From contig JAIXWM010000158.1 in the NCBI GenBank assembly GCA_027491255.1, positions 1 to 33,015 of the forward strand: a stretch of DNA of 33,015 bases, given 5' to 3'. The DNA is from Rubrivivax sp. (GTDB lineage Bacteria > Pseudomonadota > Gammaproteobacteria > Burkholderiales > Burkholderiaceae_C). Shown one piece after another: positions 1-8,129 of this stretch. A program made the translations under genes and the position numbers. The notes below the pieces were generated by a model. It was not told the origin of the DNA, did no database searches, and worked only from the letters and a program-made list of their open reading frames with translations. The first letter of the stretch is position 1. Every line of letters begins with the position of its first letter.

Positions 1-3000
1 CGAGACTGGAGCTCGGCCCCGTGGCCACGCTCAGCTCGGTCTTGCGACCCTTGCTCTCGTCCTTGTCATCCACCAAGGCGTAGTCCACCACCGAGCCGTC
101 ACTGGCTTCGCGGTTGACCTGCAGCTCCAGCGTCGTGACCTCGACCTTCAGGCCCTCGACCCCCGCAAAACTCACCTCCCCGGCCGTGGCCTGTACGCTC
201 GTCCAGCTGCGCGGCTCCACCTTGGCCTGCACTTGCGCCGCCGTGAGCTGCTGCGTCTGCAGCGCCAGCGCGAACGCCACCTCCGACAGCTCCACGCCGA
301 CGGCGGATTCCGTGCCGCCGTTGGAGCCGACAAACGCCGTCAGGTTGCTGCCGCCAATCAGCAGCATGTCCACGTCCACCGGCGCCGTGGCTTCGTTGAC
401 TTCCGTCGTCGCCGGATCGTCCTGCACCCCCGCCAGACGGACTTCACCCTGCTTGGCCTCAATGCCGAAGTCACCCTCGACCGTCACGAAACCAAAGACG
501 TCCACCTTCAGCGTGCCAGTCAGCTTGGTGAGCTCACCGTCCGCCCCGTCCATCGTCAGCCCGAGGCTGGAGCTCGGCCCCGTGGCCACCTGCAAGGCCT
601 GGGCGGCGAAATCCACCACCAGCGTGCGGCCCTGCACCGCCGGCGTCACCGTGGTCGAGCCGACGTCGACGACGCTCAGTTCGACCGTTGCGGTGGGAGC
701 CGTCGCAGCCGTCACGCTGACAGCCCCGACATTCGTGCCGGCGAGCGCGCCGCCAAACGTCAAGACGGCTTCGGTGCCGTTCCAGAAGCTCAGGTCCACA
801 TCGGCGCCGAATGCCGCGGTGATGGCAGCCTGCACATCGGCGGCGCTGTCGTCGGTTTGCAGCGTCGCGGTCGTCGCGCCGTTCCAGGTCAAGGTGAACC
901 CGACCGAGGCAGCATCGCTGACGACGCGCACCCGCTGCGATTCGGCCTCGGCGGCCCGACCCTGCTGCAGGTTATAGACCGCAGCGGAGGCGCGTTGCAG
1001 GCCAGCGTCGCTGGTGCTCAGGTCGGCGATGTCCTGCCCGGCCAGCGAGCCGCCGAAGACGATGCGGTAAGCGGCCAGGCTCTCGCTGGACCGCCCGGCG
1101 TCGAGACTGACCGTCACGTCGGCGGTGTTCCAGCCGAAAGCGGTGGTGACCGCGGCGCGGATGGCCGCGGCCTGCGTGGCGGCGTTGGCGCTGTAGGCAA
1201 TGGGCGCCGTCGTCTTCGCGCCCAGCCCGATGGTGAAGCTGCCGGCGGGAGCCACCGGATCCGGGTCGACGGACACCTTCAGCGCAGCCACGTCGAGCCC
1301 CGCGAGCGCGCCCCCGAAGCTCACTCGGTACGCGCTGCTGCCGTCGGCGGCCACCGTGACGCTGCCGTTGGCGCCAAGCGCGCTGTTCAAGGCGCTCTGC
1401 ACCGAAGAAGCCGTCGCACCCAAGGCCAGCGCTGCGGTGGTGTAGGTGCTGCTGCCCTGCGTCAGCGACAGCTTGAAGGTGCCGGTGGCCGTGGTGTCGA
1501 TCACCACGCGCTGCACCTCGCTGGCTGCGGCCGCGCCGTCCTGACGGCGCAAGGGCAGGATGTCGCCCGCCAGCGATTCGGTGACGACGAGATCGGGAAC
1601 GTCCTGGCCGGCCAGGGCCCCGCGGAAGTCGATGTCGTACAGATGGCCGCCACCGCTGTAGCTGCCATCGAAGGTGACGACGATGTCCGACGTCGCCGCA
1701 CCGAGCAGGCTGGCCAGGCCCTCGCGGATGTAGCGCTCGTTGTTGGTGACGTCGTTCTGCACGAAACGCACGGTCACCGGCGTCGCATTCGAGCCGGCCA
1801 GACCGATCTGGTACTGGCCCCGGGTGCTGTAGGGCGTGGTGAACAGCAGCGCCTTCTGCTCGTTGGCGCCGGTGGTGGCAGCCACCACCTGCGACACGCT
1901 GACCTCCACGGGGTCGGGCATGACCCGCTCGGCTTCGATGACAACCAGCTTGACCTCGTCGGCCCCGGCACGCGCGGCCGCCGTGGTGACCACCGAAGTC
2001 GTGACGGCGGGCGCCAGCGGCGTCACGGTCAGGCCGTCCACCGCGGTGCCCTCCAGGTCACCCTCGAACTCGATGAAGAAGCCGCCCAGCGCATCACCGC
2101 TCACGGCCACGTTGCCGGCGCCCACGCCCTCCAGGCTTTCCAGGGCCTGGGTCAGCTTGGCGGCCAGTTCGGCACTGTCTTCGCGCCCGTTGAGCGCGAC
2201 GTCAGCGGTGTCGCCGTCCCACGCGAAGCGCAGGGAGCCCGCCGCGCCCTCGGCCAGGTCGAGCCGGTAGCGCGCGTTGACGGTCTCGGTCGACTGCGGC
2301 GTGCCGGCCTCGAAGACTCCGCGGTTGATGAAGAGGTCGAGATCGCTGCCCTCCATCGCCAGGCCGTCGACGCCGACGAAAGCGGCGAGATCGGCCCCAG
2401 CCTGCAGGCTGGCGAAGTGGCGGTCGGGCCGCGCGATGTCCGTGGCCAGCAGCAGCCCGAAATCGACGCCCCGCAGTTCCAGGCCCAGCGCCTCGGCGGT
2501 GCCGCCGCCGGTGCCGGCAAATGCCTTCACGCCGGCAGCGCCCAGCGTCAACGTGCGCGCGTCGATGGTGCTGCCGTCCGACAGCGTCAGGCTCTGCTCG
2601 CGGCTCTCGAACGCAAAGTCACCCGAGACCTGGAAGAAACCGAACAGGTCGATGTCCAGCGTTCCGGCGGCACGCAGCATCTCGCCGCTCGCGCCGGCAA
2701 GATCCAGGGTCTGATGGGTCTGCGGCCCGGTGGCCACGTCCAGCGGACTGGCCGACCAGTCGACCACCTTGCCCGAACCCTGCACCGTGTCGGCGCGGTT
2801 GACCGCCACCGAGAGATCGGTCGCAGCCATGGTGAGGCCGTCGATGCCGGTGAAGGCCGCGGAGGCCACCTCGGCCTGCGCCGCGATCCACTGCCGCGCC
2901 GGATCGGCGAGGTCGCTGGCAAGCACCAGCCCGAGGCGGGCGCCCGAGAAGCCCAGGCCCACGGCGTCGGCAGAGCCACCGTTCAGACCGACGAAGCCCT

Positions 3001-6000
3001 CGGCGTCGTCGATGCCCACCGTCAGCAGGCGCACGGCCGTGTCGGTGGTGGCGCCCCGCAGACGGACTTCGCCATCGCGCGCCTGCACCGCCACCGCGCC
3101 TTCGAAGCTCGCAAAGCCGAACAGGTCGACACTGACCTGGCCCGATGCGGCGAGCGTCTCCCCGTCGGTGCCGGACAGGTCGATCGACAAGGTGCTGGCC
3201 GGGCCGGTGGCCACGTCCAGCGCGTTCGCCGCGGTGAAATCGAGCACCACACCGTCGACGTCGCCAACGTTCACGGCCACCGACATCGCGCTGCCCGACA
3301 GCGTCAGGCCGTCGATGCCCACCACGCCGGCGGCGCCGGCCTGGGCCTTCAAGGCCGTCCACTGCCGCGGCGTCCCCGCCTGCACGCGCTCCTGCGCGAC
3401 GGCCAGCGCGAAGGCCGTCTGGTCCAGACGCAGCCCGGTGGCCTCGTCGGTGCCGGCGCCGATGCCGGCGAAGGCGCTCACGCCGCTGGCACCCAGGGTC
3501 AGCAGGTCGACTTCGACGTCGTCACTCTCGTCGGCCTGGGTGCCCGCCTTGTCGGCGGTGTGCACCGTCGCGACGCGGCGCTCGAGCGCGAAGTCGCCGC
3601 TGGCCTGGAAGAAGTCCATGACGCCCAGGTCCATGGAGCCGCTCGCGCGCAGCAACTCGCCCAGCGCGCCGTCCATGTCCAGGGTGATCGGATCGCCTGC
3701 CCCGGCGGAGACGTCCAGCGTTGCCGCCGCGTAATCGATGAGGCTGCCGTCGGCTGCCGCCTGGTTGACCTGCAGCGCCAGATCGCTGCCGCGCAGCGTC
3801 ACGCCGTCGACACCCATCAGCGCGGCTTCGCCGGCGCTGCCCTGCAGCGAGGTCCATTGCCTGGGCGTGCCGGACTGCACGTCCTCGGCGGCGAAGACCA
3901 GGGCCAGGTCGAGGTCGCTCAGCGCCAGGCCCACGGCATCGTCGGTGCCGCCACCCATGCCGGCAAAACCCTGCACGCCCCGCGCGCCCACCGTCAACAG
4001 TTTCACGGCCACCGTGGTGCCGTCGTCCAGATCCAGCGACGCATCTCGGCGGTCGAGCGCGAAATCGCCCTCCACCTGGACAAAGCCGAACAGGTCCACC
4101 GTCAGGTGCGCGCTCACGCGCAGCAGGTCGCCGTCGGCACCGTCCATGCCCAGGTTCAGCGCGGTGCTGCGGCTGGTTGCCACGGCCATCGCCGTCTTGC
4201 CGTCGGCGTAGTCGACGAGCGAGCCGTCAGTCGCCTCGCGGTTGATCTGCACCACGGCATCGGCGGCGGCCACCGTCAGGCCCTCGACGCCCTCGAAGGC
4301 GGCGCTGCTGGCGCTGGCCTGCAGGCTGAACCACTCCCGGGGCGAGGCGACTCCGCTCTCGCGCAGCAGCGCCATGCCGAGTTCGACCCCCGACAGCGCC
4401 AGGCCGGTGCGCTCGGCACCACCGCCGTTCAGTCCGGCGAAAGCTGCAAGCCCGGTGCCGCCTATCCTCAGCACGTCCACGGCCGTGGACGTGCTCGCGC
4501 CGGCCAGCATCACCTCGGCGCTGGTGCGCTCGAAAGCCAGCCCACCGCTCAGACCCAGGAAGCCGAAGGTATCCACGTCGACCGTGGCGCTGGCCGCCAG
4601 CAGTTCGCCCTGGCTGCCGTCCAGGCTCAGTGTCGCGCTGGTGCCGGGCCCGGTGGGCACGGCGATCGGCGCCACCGCGGTGTCCATCACCGCGTCCTGC
4701 GCGCGCTCGGCCTGGTTGATGCGCAGGCCGACGTCCGACGCGCTCAGCGTCAGCCCGTCCACCCCGGTCAGGGCCGCGCTGTCGGCCGTGGCCTCCAGGC
4801 TGACCCAACGGCGCGCCGCATCGCTGCGGTCACTGGCCAACGCGAGGGCGAAGTCGACCCCCGTCAGGCTCAGGCCCTGCGCGGTGTCGGTGCCGGCGCC
4901 GATGCCGGCGAAGGCGGTGGCGTCCAGCGCGCCCACCGTCATCAGCGTGGCCTCGACCATGCTGCCGTCCGCCAGCGTCACCGACTGCGCGCCGCGCTCG
5001 AACGCGAAGCTGCCCGTGGCGCGGAAGAACCCGAACAGGTCCAGGGTGACCTGGCCGCTGGCCTGCAGCAGCACACCGCGCGCGCCGTCCATCGACAGCG
5101 TCAGCGACGACGACACCCCGGTCGCCACGGCCAGCACGGTCCGTCCGGTGCCGTAGTCGACGACCGCATCGCCCGCCGATTCGGCCTGGTTGAGCGCGAA
5201 GGCCAGGGACTGGCCGCTCACCGAGACCCCGGCCAGGCCGGACAAGGACACCTGCGAGGCCTGCGCCTGCACGCTGGTCCAGCGCCGCGAGGCGTCGCCC
5301 TGCGCGCTCATCAGCGCCATGCCGAAGCCGACACCACCCAGCACCAGTTCGGGCCCACCCGCCACGCCGATGCGCGCATCGAGCCCGGCGCCCCCCAGCG
5401 TCAGCAGGTCCACCGACAGACCGGCCTGTGCTTCGTCGACCGCCGTCCCGGCGGTGTCGGCGGCAAGCTTGACCGTGGTGCGATCGCTGACGAAGGCGAA
5501 ATCGCCGCTGACGCGGAAGAACTCGCCCACGGTGATGCTGGCGTCGCTGACCTCGACGGTGCGCAGACCGGCCGCCAGGCTGCCGAAGGTATGGGCGACC
5601 CCGGCCACCTGGATCTGCCGGCCCGTGGCGTCCACGCCGGTGCTGTTCCAGCGCACCGCGGCCGAGTCCGCCACCACCTGCACCGCATCGCCCAGCGCCA
5701 TCTCGGCAGAGCCCGAAGCCTCCAGCCAGACGCCGCTGTTCTGAGCGCGGTTGCTGATCACCAGGGCCACGTCGGCATCGTTGACGCCCGCCCGTACGTT
5801 ACCGGCGCGCAATTCGGCGCTGGCATTTCCGGCCAGGATCTGCAGGTCACCCGTGGTGCCGTCGCGCTCGAACGCGAAGTCGCCGGCGATGCCGATCTGG
5901 TCACCGATGCGCGCCTGCAGGCCCGTGACGCGGACCACCGGGTCCGCCAACGCCCCCATCGCGCTGATCGCGTGGGCGTAGGCCCCCACCTGCAGGGTCT

Positions 6001-7984
6001 GCGCCGTCTGCGCGCTGCCCGTCGTGTTCAGGCGCAGGACCGCCATCTCGGCACTGACGCCGGCGAAATCCCCACCGTTGAGGTAGAACCCGCCCGAAGC
6101 CTCGAGCAGGTAGGTGCCGTTGTCGTTCAGCACCAGCCCGAAGCTGCCTCGGTCGATGCCGGCGCTGACACCGCCCGCGCCCATGCGGGCGGTGACGTCG
6201 CTGCCGGCCACGCGCAGGCCCTCGGCCGACGACGCGAAGCCCATCGTCCCCGACAGGGTGACCAGGCTGCCGAGCGCGAGCGAATTCACCGTGCCCGACA
6301 GCGCGGCGCGTTCGCTGGTCTCGGCGCTGTCGAAGGTGTAGGTGGTGGTAGTCGTCGAGCCGACCGTCAGCGTGCGCGGGCTCGCCGACAGGTCCAGCAG
6401 GCTGTCGTTGGCCTGCCCGCCCAGGGTGCCCAGGCCGAGCGCGAAGTCCAGCGACAGAGCCGAAGCCGTCAGGGAGACGGCGCTGCCGCCGGCCACGCTG
6501 AAGCCACCGGCCTGGCCTTCGGCCCAGACCCAGCCGGCGTCGCCGTCGGTGGCCTCGTCACGCAGCCACAGCACGCCCAGGTCGATGTCGGAGAAGTTCA
6601 GCCCCACACCGCTGGTGCTGCCCGGCTCCAGCCCGAGCGCGCCCGTCGCGTTCTCCAGGCCGAGCGTGAAGACGTCGACGGTGCGCCCGCCCATCGTCCA
6701 GTTGTTGGTGAAGCCGATGGTGGCCGCGCCGCTCAGGCTCAGGCCCTCGCCAAGGGCGATGGCGCCGTTGAAGCTGAAACTGGAGTTGTCCTTGAAGTAG
6801 TCGAAGTTCAGCCACGTGCCCACGCGGTCGTGCAGCGCGGCATCGTTGGCGCCCACGGCGGAGGTGAGCGCGTCCACCAGCGCGGTGACCGTCGTGTCCA
6901 GCACGTGCGCCTTCAGGTCCAGGCCCTGCGCGCCGGCGACGATCTCGAAGAACACGCCGTTGCCGGCGTCGACCAGGCCGCTGCCGCTGGCGAAGGCGCC
7001 ACCGACACTGCCGTAGGTCAGGACGTTGAAGACCTGCCCGTCGGTGGGGCGGAAGCCGTCGATCAGGCGCACCGTGATGTTGCCGTCAAGCAAGGCCTGA
7101 CCGGACACGTTGATCTGGTCGTAGTGGCCGGTGCCCGTGCCGGCCGTCGAGCCGCCGATCTCGAACTCGGTCTTCGAGCCCGCGTTCAGCGTCAACTGGC
7201 CATAGGACATCACGCCCGGCGAGTAGCCGGGGCTGAGGGTACCGTCGACCGTCAGCACGCCGCCGAAGGCGCCCGAGCCGCCCAGGACCTCGCCCGCGCC
7301 GATGCGCAGCTCGCTGGCCGCCAGGGTCTCGTTTCCCGCCAGGCCCGCCAGGTGCGCCAGGTCCATGCGCGGGCTCGTCACCTGCCGCAGGCTCAGCTCC
7401 GCCCAGGGCTGGGGCAGCACTTCCGGCTCGGTGGACAGGTCGTCGTGCAGCGCCAGGTCCCACCCGTCGGCGTCCGCAGCCGCGGCGCTGCCCAGAGACC
7501 ACTGGACCTCCTCGCCCCCCCAGCCGGCGGACGAACCCAGCGGCAGCAGGCTGTCGCGTGCTGCGTCGAGGTCGACGTCGACGCTGCCCACGTACCCCGG
7601 CTCGGCCGCGACGAAGCCGTCGGCGGCGAGGCTGGCGTCCATCAGGACCGGCCCGCCGTCGATGCCCACCAGGACGCTCTTGAGCGCGTCGATCGACGAC
7701 AGCGAGGCCGCTTCCCGGCCGGACAGCCCTTCGGTCGTCGCCGCGTCGCGCAGCAGCTCCTCGGTCAGCCAGTCGTCGATGCTGCCGACGGACTTCAGCG
7801 GCGCGAACAGCGGGTCCGCCGAGAGCAGCACGCGCGGCTCGAGGGCCTCGACACGGAACGCGTCACGAACGCGTGACACGACAGGCCGAAGCGCAGCCCG
7901 TCGCGGTCCGGCGAAGAGGCTGGACCGAGACGATCGGCGGCCGGCTCGGCGGTGGGGGCGGGGCGTTTGACTGGAGGATGTCAT
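1..7984 (-). CDS. Giant LEPR-XLL repeat protein, C-terminus beyond the left edge
   Basis: Partial gene of at least 2661 codons with no stop before the left edge. The ATG at 7984 opens a basic, Ser/Arg-rich leader, then LEPRVLLSADP at about residues 48-58, the LEPR-XLL motif known from the N-termini of very large, repetitive, probably exported proteins. Residues about 215-285 (GTLSPGYSPGV) resemble the repeat of autotransporter passengers. From about residue 445 onward come tandem units with DLFGFF, GDFAFE, VDLLTLG, GGGTD, RRWTSLQA, GVDGLTLS and VATGPSSSL; residues about 1930-2430 carry units ending FGGALAGxDV. The product is Asp/Gly/Thr/Ala-rich, acidic and lacks obvious TM helices. Role is inferred: cell-surface or secreted adhesin/matrix protein. 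Export signals usually at the C-terminus cannot be seen. The sense frame avoids TTA, CTA and TCA codons, which leaves a 7.6-kb antisense open frame. The SD before the start is weak (GAGTGA). Confidence 0.85.
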   Translation of the reverse strand, partial: MTSSSQTPRPHRRAGRRSSRSSLFAGPRRAALRPVVSRVRDAFRVEALEPRVLLSADPLFAPLKSVGSIDDWLTEELLRDAATTEGLSGREAASLSSIDALKSVLVGIDGGPVLMDASLAADGFVAAEPGYVGSVDVDLDAARDSLLPLGSSAGWGGEEVQWSLGSAAAADADGWDLALHDDLSTEPEVLPQPWAELSLRQVTSPRMDLAHLAGLAGNETLAASELRIGAGEVLGGSGAFGGVLTVDGTLSPGYSPGVMSYGQLTLNAGSKTEFEIGGSTAGTGTGHYDQINVSGQALLDGNITVRLIDGFRPTDGQVFNVLTYGSVGGAFASGSGLVDAGNGVFFEIVAGAQGLDLKAHVLDTTVTALVDALTSAVGANDAALHDRVGTWLNFDYFKDNSSFSFNGAIALGEGLSLSGAATIGFTNNWTMGGRTVDVFTLGLENATGALGLEPGSTSGVGLNFSDIDLGVLWLRDEATDGDAGWVWAEGQAGGFSVAGGSAVSLTASALSLDFALGLGTLGGQANDSLLDLSASPRTLTVGSTTTTTYTFDSAETSERAALSGTVNSLALGSLVTLSGTMGFASSAEGLRVAGSDVTARMGAGGVSAGIDRGSFGLVLNDNGTYLLEASGGFYLNGGDFAGVSAEMAVLRLNTTGSAQTAQTLQVGAYAHAISAMGALADPVVRVTGLQARIGDQIGIAGDFAFERDGTTGDLQILAGNASAELRAGNVRAGVNDADVALVISNRAQNSGVWLEASGSAEMALGDAVQVVADSAAVRWNSTGVDATGRQIQVAGVAHTFGSLAAGLRTVEVSDASITVGEFFRVSGDFAFVSDRTTVKLAADTAGTAVDEAQAGLSVDLLTLGGAGLDARIGVAGGPELVLGGVGFGMALMSAQGDASRRWTSVQAQASQVSLSGLAGVSVSGQSLAFALNQAESAGDAVVDYGTGRTVLAVATGVSSSLTLSMDGARGVLLQASGQVTLDLFGFFRATGSFAFERGAQSVTLADGSMVEATLMTVGALDATAFAGIGAGTDTAQGLSLTGVDFALALASDRSDAARRWVSLEATADSAALTGVDGLTLSASDVGLRINQAERAQDAVMDTAVAPIAVPTGPGTSATLSLDGSQGELLAASATVDVDTFGFLGLSGGLAFERTSAEVMLAGASTSTAVDVLRIGGTGLAAFAGLNGGGAERTGLALSGVELGMALLRESGVASPREWFSLQASASSAAFEGVEGLTVAAADAVVQINREATDGSLVDYADGKTAMAVATSRSTALNLGMDGADGDLLRVSAHLTVDLFGFVQVEGDFALDRRDASLDLDDGTTVAVKLLTVGARGVQGFAGMGGGTDDAVGLALSDLDLALVFAAEDVQSGTPRQWTSLQGSAGEAALMGVDGVTLRGSDLALQVNQAAADGSLIDYAAATLDVSAGAGDPITLDMDGALGELLRASGSMDLGVMDFFQASGDFALERRVATVHTADKAGTQADESDDVEVDLLTLGASGVSAFAGIGAGTDEATGLRLDQTAFALAVAQERVQAGTPRQWTALKAQAGAAGVVGIDGLTLSGSAMSVAVNVGDVDGVVLDFTAANALDVATGPASTLSIDLSGTDGETLAASGQVSVDLFGFASFEGAVAVQARDGEVRLRGATTDTAVRLLTVGIDDAEGFVGLNGGSADAVGLGFSGARLGLVLASDLADPARQWIAAQAEVASAAFTGIDGLTMAATDLSVAVNRADTVQGSGKVVDWSASPLDVATGPQTHQTLDLAGASGEMLRAAGTLDIDLFGFFQVSGDFAFESREQSLTLSDGSTIDARTLTLGAAGVKAFAGTGGGTAEALGLELRGVDFGLLLATDIARPDRHFASLQAGADLAAFVGVDGLAMEGSDLDLFINRGVFEAGTPQSTETVNARYRLDLAEGAAGSLRFAWDGDTADVALNGREDSAELAAKLTQALESLEGVGAGNVAVSGDALGGFFIEFEGDLEGTAVDGLTVTPLAPAVTTSVVTTAAARAGADEVKLVVIEAERVMPDPVEVSVSQVVAATTGANEQKALLFTTPYSTRGQYQIGLAGSNATPVTVRFVQNDVTNNERYIREGLASLLGAATSDIVVTFDGSYSGGGHLYDIDFRGALAGQDVPDLVVTESLAGDILPLRRQDGAAAASEVQRVVIDTTATGTFKLSLTQGSSTYTTAALALGATASSVQSALNSALGANGSVTVAADGSSAYRVSFGGALAGLDVAALKVSVDPDPVAPAGSFTIGLGAKTTAPIAYSANAATQAAAIRAAVTTAFGWNTADVTVSLDAGRSSESLAAYRIVFGGSLAGQDIADLSTSDAGLQRASAAVYNLQQGRAAEAESQRVRVVSDAASVGFTLTWNGATTATLQTDDSAADVQAAITAAFGADVDLSFWNGTEAVLTFGGALAGTNVGAVSVTAATAPTATVELSVVDVGSTTVTPAVQGRTLVVDFAAQALQVATGPSSSLGLTMDGADGELTKLTGTLKVDVFGFVTVEGDFGIEAKQGEVRLAGVQDDPATTEVNEATAPVDVDMLLIGGSNLTAFVGSNGGTESAVGVELSEVAFALALQTQQLTAAQVQAKVEPRSWTSVQATAGEVSFAGVEGLKVEVTTLELQVNREASDGSVVDYALVDDKDESKGRKTELSVATGPSSSL
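700..2200 (-). repeat. FGGALAG-type repeats in the LEPR-XLL protein
   Basis: About four or five units of roughly 85-110 residues interrupt the DLFGFF repeats. Each has a stretch like AADVQAAITAAFG followed by a beta-rich segment ending in FGGALAG(T/Q/L)(N/D)V. Examples lie near 725-760, 1035-1065, 1290-1325, 1590-1620 and 2050-2065. From memory, this pattern is common in giant surface proteins of cyanobacteria, planctomycetes and proteobacteria, where it is usually unannotated. Confidence 0.65.
2230..5560 (-). repeat. Tandem ~158-residue repeats inside the LEPR-XLL gene
   Basis: At least six successive units of about 470-500 bp. The conserved block (S/TLxMDG) falls near 2705, 3175, 3675, 4143, 4617 and 5090. 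Each unit reads, on the minus strand: MDGxxGxLLxASG, DLFGFFxxxGDFAFERR, a Thr/Asp stretch, VDLLTLGxxGxxAFAGxGGGT, GLxLSxVDFALAL, RRWxSLQAxA, GVDGLTLSxSDLxLxVN and VDYxxxxLxVATGP. More divergent units extend to about 6650, and related units reappear at 1-650. Spacings are close to multiples of three, as expected for duplicated protein modules. Confidence 0.8.
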
Positions 7985-8129
7985 CGATTTCACTCGTGCA
8001 CGTCGCGGCAGGCCCAGGGCCCGCCGCCGAGCATGGAAGCCAGGAATCGCCCACGGACGACCCCCGACCCCATGCAGATATGGTTTCGCTTCAATTACTC
8101 TATATGAGCAATACACCAAGTTGTTCTTC
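7985..8129. promoter_or_regulatory. Divergent intergenic region between giant protein gene and sensor kinase
   Basis: This 145-bp gap separates the start of the LEPR-XLL gene (minus) from the histidine kinase (plus). Its 8080-8125 part is clearly more AT-rich than its flanks and must hold promoters for both directions. No pair of hexamers close to the sigma-70 consensus stands out, so exact promoters are not called. Confidence 0.4.

Noticed and set aside
233..7876. Plus-strand 2547-codon open frame
   Set aside because: Its product is Arg/His/Gln/Gly-rich without any domain, while the exact antisense frame encodes LEPR-XLL and orderly repeats. It is open only because the real gene avoids three codons.
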